Shown piece by piece: positions 52,145 through 58,668 of a stretch of 64,000 bases of DNA. The stretch comes from an uncultured Clostridium sp. (GTDB lineage: Bacteria > Bacillota > Clostridia > Oscillospirales > Acutalibacteraceae). The notes under the pieces were generated by a model, which saw only the letters and a program-made list of their open reading frames with translations, was not told where the DNA came from and searched no databases. Numbering within the stretch: position 1 is the first letter of the stretch; the number at the start of each line of letters is the position of its first letter. The DNA is taken from contig CATZNW010000002.1 of assembly GCA_958422185.1 (NCBI GenBank), positions 57,294 to 121,293 of the forward strand, in the 5' to 3' direction. Both the position numbers and the translations under genes were made by a program.

Positions 52145-52446
52145 TTATGAAGGGCATAAAAAATACGCCCCCATTTGATATAGGGGCGTAGAAGATTCTA
52201 CACGGTACCACCCTACTTCAGCGGAAAATTCCGCCCTTCAGCATCAACAAATGCCTTAACGAATAACGCCGTTACGCGTCCGCCCCTATCCTGAGTTTTC
52301 AGGGCGGCAACTCCGCGGAGAGCTATGCACCGTAATTCCTGTACCGGCTTTCACCGCCCGCCGGCTCTCTGAACCTCAAATTACAGTCTTTTTCCGCATC
52401 GCAGTCTTTTTTGGGTAATATTACATTTACCAAACCATTCGGTTAA
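52145..52446 (-). promoter_or_regulatory. T-box leader of leuA-leuB
   Basis: The minus strand carries the T-box sequence AGGGTGGTACCG (52214-52203), then a terminator stem TACGCCCC/GGGGCGTA (52190-52183 with 52171-52164) followed by six T residues. About 230 bases of structured leader precede it. CUC triplets occur in the candidate stem I region, fitting a leucine specifier, but I could not assign the specifier loop. Uncharged tRNA-Leu would favour antitermination and leuAB expression. Confidence 0.9.
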
Positions 52447-52450
52447 AATC

Positions 52451-52478
52451 ATTATAGCACATAGATCTTAAAAGTCAA
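52451..52478 (-). promoter_or_regulatory. Sigma-A promoter of the leuA T-box transcript
   Basis: Minus-strand TTGACT (52478-52473), a 16-base spacer and TATAAT (52456-52451). Confidence 0.75.
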
Positions 52479-52583
52479 GCGCCATATTTTGCCGTGAGCG
52501 GAGCTTGTGAGTGAAAATGAACCGTCAGGCGAATGCGCAGCACAGGCCCCGGTTTTAATATTGCGGCAGCCGTTTTATTTATA

Positions 52584-52733
52584 TTATTCCGCCCTTCTGG
52601 AAAATGTTATAGTGTAGTTTTTTGAGACCGGCCTGTATACCATGGAAAGAAAATGATTTACGGCGGATGAAAGCGTTTTGCATTCGTATTCTGTTGTTCC
52701 ATTTTTTGGGTCCTGATTTGTAATTATAAACAT
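52584..52733 (-). CDS. 49-residue protein divergent from an XRE regulator
   Basis: ATG at 52733 to TAA at 52584 encodes a protein starting MFIITNQDPKNGTTEYE and ending YTITFSRRAE. AGAGGTG precedes the ATG. A sigma-A promoter (TTGACA-17-TATAAT, 52795-52767) lies just upstream and is covered by two operator-like repeats. It is soluble with no membrane segment, and I know no family. The tight pairing with a 73-residue XRE gene suggests a two-gene regulatory or toxin-antitoxin-like unit; this is inference. Confidence 0.6.
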   Translation of the reverse strand: MFIITNQDPKNGTTEYECKTLSSAVNHFLSMVYRPVSKNYTITFSRRAE

Positions 52734-52766
52734 AATTTCACCTCTGAATGTATTTGTCCTCTAAAG

Positions 52767-52795
52767 ATTATACCCCAAAATTGTACTGTTGTCAA
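52767..52795 (-). promoter_or_regulatory. Sigma-A promoter of the 49-codon gene
   Basis: Minus-strand TTGACA (52795-52790), exactly 17 bases, TATAAT (52772-52767). The spacer is one copy of the 19-base repeat. Confidence 0.85.
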
Positions 52796-52814
52796 TACCC
52801 CAAAATCGTACTGT
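52771..52814. promoter_or_regulatory. Tandem 19-base operator-like repeats
   Basis: TACCCCAAAATTGTACTGT at 52771-52789 and TACCCCAAAATCGTACTGT at 52796-52814 differ at one base and start 25 bases apart. One fills the spacer of the minus-strand promoter, the other covers the region upstream of its -35 box and the likely -10 region (TGTGATAAAAT) of the XRE gene. Confidence 0.8.
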
Positions 52815-52841
52815 GATAAAATGGCTTCAGAGGTGTTTTCA

Positions 52842-53063
52842 ATGATTTATAAAAGATTAAAAGACCTGCGTGAGGATCATGATCTGCTGCAAAAAGATAT
52901 CGCTAAAGTTCTTGGAACTACGCAAAAGCAGTACAGCAGATGGGAAACCGGCGAATCCGAAATACCGTTTCATAACGTTATTAGATTAGCAAAATATTAT
53001 AATGTTACGATTGATTTTATAGCGGGAATTACCGATTCGCCGCATCCTCTGCCGAGAAGATAA
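52842..53063 (+). CDS. Short XRE-family repressor
   Basis: A 73-residue protein that is almost only a Cro/C1 HTH: RLKDLREDHDLLQKDIAKVL, GTTQKQYSRWETGESEIPFH and LAKYYNVTIDFIAGITD. I take the ATG at 52842, after AGAGGTG; an in-frame ATG at 52821 overlaps the probable -10 region. It likely binds the tandem 19-base repeats and represses the divergent 49-codon gene and itself. Confidence 0.85.
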   Translation: MIYKRLKDLREDHDLLQKDIAKVLGTTQKQYSRWETGESEIPFHNVIRLAKYYNVTIDFIAGITDSPHPLPRR

Positions 53064-53226
53064 TACAATATGTTAAATGAAGAGCACGCCTGCCCCGGCG
53101 CGCCTCAGACTGCCGATAAAGCCGGCTGAACCGCGCAGTATACACTCAATATTTAAATCACAGTGTAATAATGAACAGCAAGAAAATTACGTTAGCAGAA
53201 ATGCAATGAACATATCCGGACCAGAT

Positions 53227-53365
53227 AAACGCCGCATGAACCACGTGTTCATGCGGCGTTTGCGCTTTCCCTTTTTTGCTTGGGGCAGTATCTTTGTACG
53301 GCTCCCGCTCGCAAGAAAACGGAGTTCATCTCGATTTCTCGCGGTCTGATCTGCGCGCGGTAAAT
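53227..53365 (-). repeat. Structured ~200-base intergenic repeat, copy 3 (5'-truncated)
   Basis: Read on the minus strand, it contains the CGAGAAATCGAG motif, GTTTTCTTGCGAGCGGGAGC, the GTAC-AAAG-ATAC hairpin and a terminal stem (GTTCATGCGGCGTTT at 53247-53261 with 53227-53241). The first hairpin and the CAGCGTGTA arm are missing or unrecognisable. It begins 29 bases past the stop of the phosphoribosyltransferase gene, on the same strand. The rest of the 53064-53393 gap (53064-53226) shows nothing I can name. Confidence 0.8.
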
Positions 53366-53393
53366 TGTATTTGCGGTTATGTTCGTATAGCTT

Positions 53394-53996
53394 TTAAGGC
53401 AGGGTGGAATAGCCGTGGCCGTTTGCAATGCCTTTAACCGGCACGCCCTGCTTGCAGAGCGGGCATTCGTGCTTGCCGTAAACGCGGTAACCCGGCAGAT
53501 CGTTTTGAGTAAAAATGGAATTTACCTCTATTCCCGCAATGCTTTTGGTTGCGCTGAAAGCTGCTGTCACGCCAACGGCAGTGCCTCCGTAGTAATTTAC
53601 GCTTTCTATTGCGCGCTGTACGGTCTTGCCGCTCGTTATGCAGGAGATAAGCACAAGCACTTTTTTGCCGTGTATCATTCTTTTCAGGTTATCACGGAAG
53701 ATCATATTCCCCGCCGCGTCATATTCAGGCCCGAGCACATATATTTCGCCCTGCGGATTCGGCTGAAGCATGCTCGGACGTGACAGCTCATGGGCAATAT
53801 ACGCTCCCAGCGCCTGCGTTTCATAGAGGCACAGCACGGTGTCGATCTTAATGTCGCGCTCAATATAATACTGCGCCATCAGCATTGCCGCGTCAACGGA
53901 AACGGAATGGTTGTGCTTTATATCTGAGGTGCCTACATAGTAGTTAATGTGTGCGTTTTCCGTTATAAAATGCCCTTCGGTAACACGGATAAACAC
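53394..53996 (-). CDS. Phosphoribosyltransferase-family protein, start uncertain
   Basis: About 200 residues: VTEGHFITENAHINYYVGTS, a PRTase core and the PRPP-loop-like KKVLVLISCITSGKTVQRAI, then a C-terminal CPLCKQGVP motif. The loop lacks the usual acidic pair (ED/DD) before the Thr-Gly, so activity is doubtful or specialised. It resembles orotate-phosphoribosyltransferase-like proteins. The GTG at 53996 has no ribosome site, and about 20 codons upstream still look coding (ADLTENNIIITSERDQK) with AAAAGGGG before them but no ATG, GTG or TTG in frame. The true start may be a rare codon. Confidence 0.7.
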   Translation of the reverse strand: MFIRVTEGHFITENAHINYYVGTSDIKHNHSVSVDAAMLMAQYYIERDIKIDTVLCLYETQALGAYIAHELSRPSMLQPNPQGEIYVLGPEYDAAGNMIFRDNLKRMIHGKKVLVLISCITSGKTVQRAIESVNYYGGTAVGVTAAFSATKSIAGIEVNSIFTQNDLPGYRVYGKHECPLCKQGVPVKGIANGHGYSTLP

Positions 53997-54220
53997 TTTC
54001 TGGTCGCGTTCGGAAGTGATAATAATATTGTTTTCCGTAAGATCAGCCCCTTTTATTGTGATGATGTTTTGCTGTTATTGTCCGTTTGGCAAGTCAGCAT
54101 ATCGCTTTCTGTATTTTTAGTTTACTATATTATTATGCGTGATTTCAATATAACCTAAGCCAAAAAAAATCAACTTAATTTGTGCATTTTAAACAAAGCG
54201 CAGTTATGTATTTCCTGCAA

Positions 54221-54258
54221 AACAAGACCCCTTCTCGTTTGAGAAGGGGCAGTCTTAT
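54221..54258 (-). terminator. Terminator of the 317-residue gene
   Basis: CCCCTTCTC and GAGAAGGGG form the stem around a four-base loop; the minus strand continues TCTTGTTTT. Confidence 0.88.
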
Positions 54259-54268
54259 TTATAAAGCT

Positions 54269-55222
54269 TTAAGCCTCAATGCCTGAAAGAAGCTGTGTGT
54301 AAACCGGGTTGGAAACGGTTGTGGTGTTGTCAACATACCATGTGTTTCCTATCTGAACAACATAAACATCCAGCGTTGCAATAACCGTGCCGTTGGCAAG
54401 TGCAGCCTGGGTCGTTACGGTCTGTGCGGCGGAAATGTCGTCAGCAGTAATTTCATATGTTTCAAGTACGTCCGCCGGCAATGCCGTCTTGTATGCGTCC
54501 AGATCCTCAACGGGTGCCGCGCTTACAACGGAGGTCGTGATCTCATAGTCTTCACCGTACAGCTCCTGATAAAGTCCTGTTGACTTTTCCTGGATTACGG
54601 TCTTTTCATCCTCGCCAAGTACCTCTTCCGTTCCCGTTACGGCGTTGCCGTATGTGGAAACGTTGGATTCAAAAGCCGTGAACATACTTTCGTCATCAAG
54701 GTATTCATCGCCGAAGACTTCCTGGCGAACTTCAACAAAGCGGGCAAAGTAGTTTTTATAAATGGCGTCATAATCATCCCAGCCGTACGTTTTGATAAGC
54801 TCAACATAATAGGGATACATTCTGTCCGCAACCTGACCGGCAAGCGTGCCGTCGTCGTTTATTGTGGCGTCGGACTGATATTTTTCATTGTTGTAGCCGT
54901 TGTCTTTTATTGCGTCAAACTCATCATCGCTCATGCCGGCTTCATATCCGGGGTAGATCAGCGGATACATATAATATATGCGGATGAAATCGCCGTATTT
55001 TTCACTTTTTGCGGAGATCGTGTAGGCGTATGCGTTATAGCCGTCTCCGCGCTGAAAGACCGTGTCTGAATAATTAAGCGCAGTCTTTTCGGGGTCAAAC
55101 TGGATATATTTGTTTTTAAACGCGTATCCGGTTACAACCGCAAGGACCGCCGCAACCAGCAAAACGGCAATCACGGCGTAGAACTTGTAGTTAAAGCCTT
55201 TTTTATTTTCATTTTTAGCCAT
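54269..55222 (-). CDS. Membrane-anchored extracellular protein of unknown function
   Basis: A 317-residue protein: a short basic N-terminus (MAKNENKKGFNYKFY), one membrane helix (AVIAVLLVAAVLAVVTGYAF, ~17-36), then an acidic, Tyr-rich outside region with no recognised domain. AGGAGG lies eight bases before the ATG at 55222. It follows the GPH transporter gene by 13 bases on the same strand, so it may be an accessory to that transporter. Confidence 0.75.
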   Translation of the reverse strand: MAKNENKKGFNYKFYAVIAVLLVAAVLAVVTGYAFKNKYIQFDPEKTALNYSDTVFQRGDGYNAYAYTISAKSEKYGDFIRIYYMYPLIYPGYEAGMSDDEFDAIKDNGYNNEKYQSDATINDDGTLAGQVADRMYPYYVELIKTYGWDDYDAIYKNYFARFVEVRQEVFGDEYLDDESMFTAFESNVSTYGNAVTGTEEVLGEDEKTVIQEKSTGLYQELYGEDYEITTSVVSAAPVEDLDAYKTALPADVLETYEITADDISAAQTVTTQAALANGTVIATLDVYVVQIGNTWYVDNTTTVSNPVYTQLLSGIEA

Positions 55223-55235
55223 ATCGCGCACCTCC

Positions 55236-56750
55236 TTATTCAGCCTGAGCCTCGGGCTGTGCGCCGTCTTCGGCGCTTTCGCCTTTTGCTGCGGCTGCCG
55301 CTGCGCGGCGCTCTCTCAGTGCCTCTGTAATCATTTCCTTCTTCTTGCCAACGTTATCGTAGAAGAAGATGGGCACCATTTGAAGGACAACGAATATTGC
55401 CGGAATGATCGTGTAGATCATAAGCATACGGTTAAGCGTTGTGTCGCTCTGAGCAGCGTAAGCAACGTTCGGGTCGGTAGAAAGCGTGTAACGGCTCCAG
55501 GTGTAAAGAAGCCACGGGCCGAAGCCTTTTGTGCATGCGGACGCGACTTTGGAAAAAAGTCCGTAGCCGGCGTAAGCAATGCCGTCCTGCCTTTTTCCTG
55601 TTTTGTATTCTATTTCATCAACGCAGTCCGCAATCATGATATTCGGTGTTGTGTTTGTATTGCCGTGCTGGATCCCGCAGAAGAAGTTGATGATCAGGAA
55701 CGGAATGATCAGCGCGCTGTTAAAACCGACGGAGCTTGAAACGATATAAAGTATCGCAAGCGAAGAGGCGCCGTATACGCAGAAAAGAATATATGTTGTT
55801 TTTGTAGAGAATTTTTTAAGCACAAAGTTTACAAGCAGCGTGCCTACTGCCGTGCCTATGCCCATGGGCAGCAAAAGCGCAAGCTTCAAATCCTTTGATC
55901 CAAGCAGGTAAACGGCTATGTAAAGGGATACCGTGCCGTAAACGCCGCGGCCGAATCCCGTAAATTTTGTGAGCGAAACCATAAGCAGGTTCTTGTTGCC
56001 GAAAACAACTTTTAAAGAATCTTTGATGCTTACCTTTTCCTGAGTAAAGGGTACGCGCTCCTTGTTGTTTGCAAAGAAGATCATAACAAAAAGGATGATG
56101 CCAAGGCAGCATACCGCAGTGGAAATGATAAGGTCTATGCCCTGACCCTCCGCGTTTTTAAACTGCTGCTGGCCCATAATGGCTTTCATGAGCGCGCCGA
56201 CAACTATGATTACGACCATGCCGCCGCTCTGGCCCACTGAGCGCAGGAAAGAAGATATAGAGATCGCCGTTGAACGCTCGCTCGGATTGGGGGAGCAGAG
56301 CGAACCAAAGCAGTTTGCCGGGCTTTCGACCGCGCAGGAAACTGCCGTGTAAAGGCTGTAGATTATAAACATCCACGCGATTGCAACTGTCTGTGAATTT
56401 GTGTTTGGCGCCACGAAAACAAGCAGCGCAACGACAGCAAGCGGCACAACGCCGAAGCCTACCCAGGGCTTTACCTTGCCGAATTTTGTTCTTGTTCTGT
56501 CTACCAGATAACCGATTACAAGTTCGCAGACCGCGCCTACGATACCTGCAACGAAAAATACGTTTGAAATCGCTCCGCTCATTACATCGCTGTCAAACCC
56601 CTTGCCTTTGAAAGCGAAATCCGCAAAGAAGGTTGCGGTATAATCCGGCATCCAGCCCGTGAGCAGCGCTACGCCGAAAAGGCCTATGCCGTATGTAATG
56701 ATCTCGGAGAACTTCATAAATTTTTTGCCGCCGTTTTTCTCGTCAGCCAT
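55236..56750 (-). CDS. GPH-family (MFS) sugar-cation symporter
   Basis: A 504-residue protein with twelve membrane segments. The N-terminal part has VIGYLVDRTRTKFGKVKPWV, the GPH signature loop, and CAVESPANCFGSLCSPNPSE; later ADCVDEIEYKTGKRQDGIAY. Family members import glycosides, pentoses or hexuronides with sodium or protons. The C-terminus ends in a Lys/Glu/Ala-rich tail. No glycoside hydrolase is adjacent, so the substrate is unknown. A homologue lies at 62240. Confidence 0.88.
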   Translation of the reverse strand: MADEKNGGKKFMKFSEIITYGIGLFGVALLTGWMPDYTATFFADFAFKGKGFDSDVMSGAISNVFFVAGIVGAVCELVIGYLVDRTRTKFGKVKPWVGFGVVPLAVVALLVFVAPNTNSQTVAIAWMFIIYSLYTAVSCAVESPANCFGSLCSPNPSERSTAISISSFLRSVGQSGGMVVIIVVGALMKAIMGQQQFKNAEGQGIDLIISTAVCCLGIILFVMIFFANNKERVPFTQEKVSIKDSLKVVFGNKNLLMVSLTKFTGFGRGVYGTVSLYIAVYLLGSKDLKLALLLPMGIGTAVGTLLVNFVLKKFSTKTTYILFCVYGASSLAILYIVSSSVGFNSALIIPFLIINFFCGIQHGNTNTTPNIMIADCVDEIEYKTGKRQDGIAYAGYGLFSKVASACTKGFGPWLLYTWSRYTLSTDPNVAYAAQSDTTLNRMLMIYTIIPAIFVVLQMVPIFFYDNVGKKKEMITEALRERRAAAAAAKGESAEDGAQPEAQAE

Positions 56751-56980
56751 TTAAAAAGACTCCCTTCCGAATGAATATTTCACCCAATTTTAACAAAAAT
56801 TTGACAAACATGCAATATCTTTAACGCATTTTTTACATAGATATATAATTTTTTTTGTTAAACTTAGACAAAAAGCGTAAATATATCAACATACATATCA
56901 GTATATGATTTCCGCGTGCGGATCATATCCGTAATTGTGCAAAACAGGCACATTATTTTAATATATATGTAATTCCACAG

Positions 56981-57018
56981 AAAAAAGAAGAAAGGCAGTG
57001 TGTAACACACTGCCTTTC
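56981..57018 (-). terminator. Terminator of the candidate small RNA
   Basis: GAAAGGCAGTGTG pairs with CACACTGCCTTTC across a TAA loop; the minus strand continues TTCTTTTTT. Confidence 0.9.
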
Positions 57019-57086
57019 CCTCTCTGTCTTTAACAAACTATAGGAGGACAAGATACTTAAAACGGTTGCGGCACCGTTTCAAGGTA
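56981..57086 (-). ncRNA. Candidate small RNA with exposed CCUCCU stretch
   Basis: A minus-strand transcript is predicted from ~57086 to ~56981. It has a sigma-A promoter at 57093-57121 and a strong terminator at 56990-57018. Inside is a 5' hairpin (AAACGGT/ACCGTTT, ~57060-57079) and then an unpaired stretch including CTTGTCCTCCTATAG. No frame with a ribosome site and start exists in it. The CCUCCU could pair with Shine-Dalgarno sequences. It might instead be an attenuator leader of the transporter gene that starts 230 bases further on; another promoter may serve that gene. Confidence 0.55.
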
Positions 57087-57092
57087 ATTTAT

Positions 57093-57121
57093 ATTATACA
57101 CAGTATTGCATAAATTGTCAA
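57093..57121 (-). promoter_or_regulatory. Consensus sigma-A promoter of the candidate small RNA
   Basis: Minus-strand TTGACA (57121-57116), 17 bases, TATAAT (57098-57093): a full match to both boxes. Confidence 0.85.
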
Positions 57122-57277
57122 CTGAAATATTAAAAATTTTTGCGCAATATAGCCAACGTCGCAAAAACAAAAGCTAATTTATTCCTTCTTATAACAATTA
57201 ATTTTTCAAAACCGTCTAAAAAATTGTACTTTTATTTCAATTTTATTTGAATCATGCATAAGTATGCCGGTTTTATA

Positions 57278-57306
57278 TTGACTTGGAACAAATGTTCGTA
57301 TAATAT
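57278..57306 (+). promoter_or_regulatory. Promoter with LexA-box-like palindrome in its spacer
   Basis: TTGACT at 57278-57283, a 17-base spacer and TAATAT at 57301-57306. The spacer holds GAACAAATGTTC (57286-57297), which fits the Firmicutes LexA consensus GAAC-R-N-R-Y-GTTC at every fixed base. An ArsR-type protein could also bind such a dyad, and an ArsR gene lies 1 kb downstream. Confidence 0.65.
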
Positions 57307-57513
57307 AAAGGGCGTAAAGCGGAACTCCGCCCCTGCAACGCTTTATATGCTTTAGGGAAACAGCGTGGGAATTCTATTGCCGGGCTGTATTCCGGACCGG
57401 ATCTGCCTGTGAACGATTCCGTTTTGGCAGAACGGACATCACGCCCTGTCCGGCTGCAACAGGGATACCGTGATTAAAATATTATTGCGGCCGGAAAGGC
57501 TGTGTGGATTATT
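57307..57513 (+). other. Structured ~200-base leader of the sigma-like pair
   Basis: No gene. Several hairpins can form: CCGTT/AACGG (~57418-57434), CCCTGT/ACAGGG (~57444-57464), and AAAGCG/CGCTTT near the start. I recognise no riboswitch class, 6S RNA or SRP RNA. The gap from 57122 to 57277, left of the promoter, is AT-rich and shows nothing else. Confidence 0.4.
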
Positions 57514-57726
57514 ATGACCGTTACTCAGCTGGCAGAGGAGTATGAAAATCAGTACCGCGTGCTCAATGCAAAGATCAAAGGGCTACGCCCGCTTCTGTGC
57601 GTTTATACAGGCGAGGATCTGATACTGTTGAGGCGAAAGATAAAAATATATTACGATATGGCAAGCCAGTGCAAGGTCATATCAGCAATGCTTTCGGATT
57701 ATTATCCGGAGGAGGACGGGCAATGA
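57514..57726 (+). CDS. Small coiled-coil-type protein paired with a sigma-like regulator
   Basis: A 70-residue protein: VTQLAEEYENQYRVLNAKIK, a charged helical region, then LILLRRKIKIYYDMASQCKV and a YYPEEDGQ end. It looks like one or two long helices with no membrane segment. The start is the ATG at 57514; an in-frame GTG at 57502 is alternative. The stop overlaps the next ATG by four bases. Similar short helical proteins precede sigma-like HTH genes in other gut Clostridia as I recall; function is unknown. Confidence 0.65.
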   Translation: MTVTQLAEEYENQYRVLNAKIKGLRPLLCVYTGEDLILLRRKIKIYYDMASQCKVISAMLSDYYPEEDGQ

Positions 57727-58055
57727 AAAACAAAGGGATTTATGATCATTTATTTAATTGTTTTGAAAGGGAAGAGGATTTTAACAGCAGTAAGGTAACC
57801 GTAAACGCGCTTAAGGCAGTGCTGCCTCAGGTCGTTCAGAGCGAACTTACAGATCGGCAGCGCATGTGCCTGCAGCTTCGTTTCGAAGCGCTTATGTCCC
57901 AGCAGGAGATCGCGCAAAGGCTTGGCTTTTCTCAGCCGACGGTAAGCCGCCACCTGAAAAAGGCGGTCCATACGGTTTCAAACCGGCTGCGTTACTGTAA
58001 AAGTGCGCTGGGCAGGGCAAACGCCGAATGGCTCAGGTATCTGGAGCTGGATTAA
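57723..58055 (+). CDS. Sigma-70 region 4-like HTH protein
   Basis: A 110-residue protein whose C-terminal half is a sigma region 4/LuxR-like HTH: LTDRQRMCLQLRFEALMSQQ, EIAQRLGFSQPTVSRHLKKA. There is no region 2, so it is not a full sigma factor. GGAGGAGG precedes the ATG, which overlaps the previous stop. It is likely a DNA-binding regulator made together with the 70-residue protein from the promoter at 57278. Confidence 0.75.
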   Translation: MKNKGIYDHLFNCFEREEDFNSSKVTVNALKAVLPQVVQSELTDRQRMCLQLRFEALMSQQEIAQRLGFSQPTVSRHLKKAVHTVSNRLRYCKSALGRANAEWLRYLELD

Positions 58056-58139
58056 CGCTGCTGCCCCGCCCGTTATATGATCAACCGAATACAGCAAGGC
58101 TGTTTTAAAGGGATATCCCACCTTGCCAAACAGTTGTTG

Positions 58140-58176
58140 AGCACACCTTTTCTATTTTATGAAAGGTGTGCTTTTT
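58140..58176 (+). terminator. Terminator of the sigma-like pair
   Basis: AGCACACCTTT pairs with GAAAGGTGTGCT, followed by TTTTT. Confidence 0.9.
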
Positions 58177-58297
58177 GCGTGTATGAATATGCCAAAATTA
58201 AAATTTTAATATTTTATCACATATGCATGGCTCCTGTCCTTATATGCGTTTTCAGCCTATGCTGTTTTACTGCAGTTCAGAAAATTTAAAAAAGGTG

Positions 58298-58326
58298 TTG
58301 ACAAACTTTGAATATGGCAATATAAT
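58298..58326 (+). promoter_or_regulatory. Consensus sigma-A promoter of arsR-cadA
   Basis: TTGACA at 58298-58303, exactly 17 bases, TATAAT at 58321-58326. Confidence 0.88.
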
Positions 58327-58330
58327 GAAC

Positions 58331-58350
58331 ATATGAACAGGCGTTCATAT
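58331..58350. promoter_or_regulatory. ArsR/SmtB-type operator
   Basis: ATATGAAC at 58331-58338 and GTTCATAT at 58343-58350 flank AGGC, directly after the -10 box and at the transcription start. This fits ArsR/CadC-type metal-responsive operators. The core GAACAGGCGTTC also satisfies the LexA consensus. Confidence 0.8.
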
Positions 58351-58374
58351 AAAATCCTGAAAGGGGGTCTTCTG

Positions 58375-58659
58375 ATGCTTGATGAGGAAATGGTGTATGA
58401 CCTTGCGGATCTGTTCAAGATCTTTTCCGATTCAACAAGGCTTAAAATCATGTGCTCTCTGTTTGATAAGGAATTAAATGTAACGGAGATCACTTCCGCC
58501 ACAGGCGTATCGCAGACGGCGGTCTCACACCAGCTGCGTATTTTAAAGCAGAATCATCTTGTTAAGTATAAAAGGGACGGTAAACAGATGGTCTATTCCC
58601 TTTCTGACGACCATGTAAAAACAATTATCAACTGCGGTATTGAACATATCGAGGAATAG
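58375..58659 (+). CDS. ArsR-family metal-responsive repressor
   Basis: A 94-residue winged-helix protein: MVYDLADLFKIFSDSTRLKI, LFDKELNVTEITSATGVSQT, AVSHQLRILKQNHLVKYKRD. The ATG at 58375 follows AAAGGGGG; an in-frame ATG at 58333 lies inside the operator. The usual N-terminal CadC cysteines are absent (the ELNV region lacks the ELCVCD box), so sensing probably uses C-terminal residues such as those around DDHVKTIINCGIEHIEE, as in CzrA/SmtB. It precedes the metal ATPase by nine bases. Confidence 0.92.
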   Translation: MLDEEMVYDLADLFKIFSDSTRLKIMCSLFDKELNVTEITSATGVSQTAVSHQLRILKQNHLVKYKRDGKQMVYSLSDDHVKTIINCGIEHIEE

Positions 58660-58668
58660 GAGGAAATT

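Noticed and set aside
53077..53349. Plus-strand open frame of 90 codons after the XRE gene
   Set aside because: It runs antisense through repeat copy 3, and its second half is only the repeat read backwards; no ribosome site.
57029..57118. Mini-gene on the plus strand after AGGAGGACAAG
   Set aside because: The ribosome-site-like sequence is followed only by ATA as start and encodes 24 unremarkable residues; the stretch is better explained as the complement of the CCUCCU segment of the small RNA.
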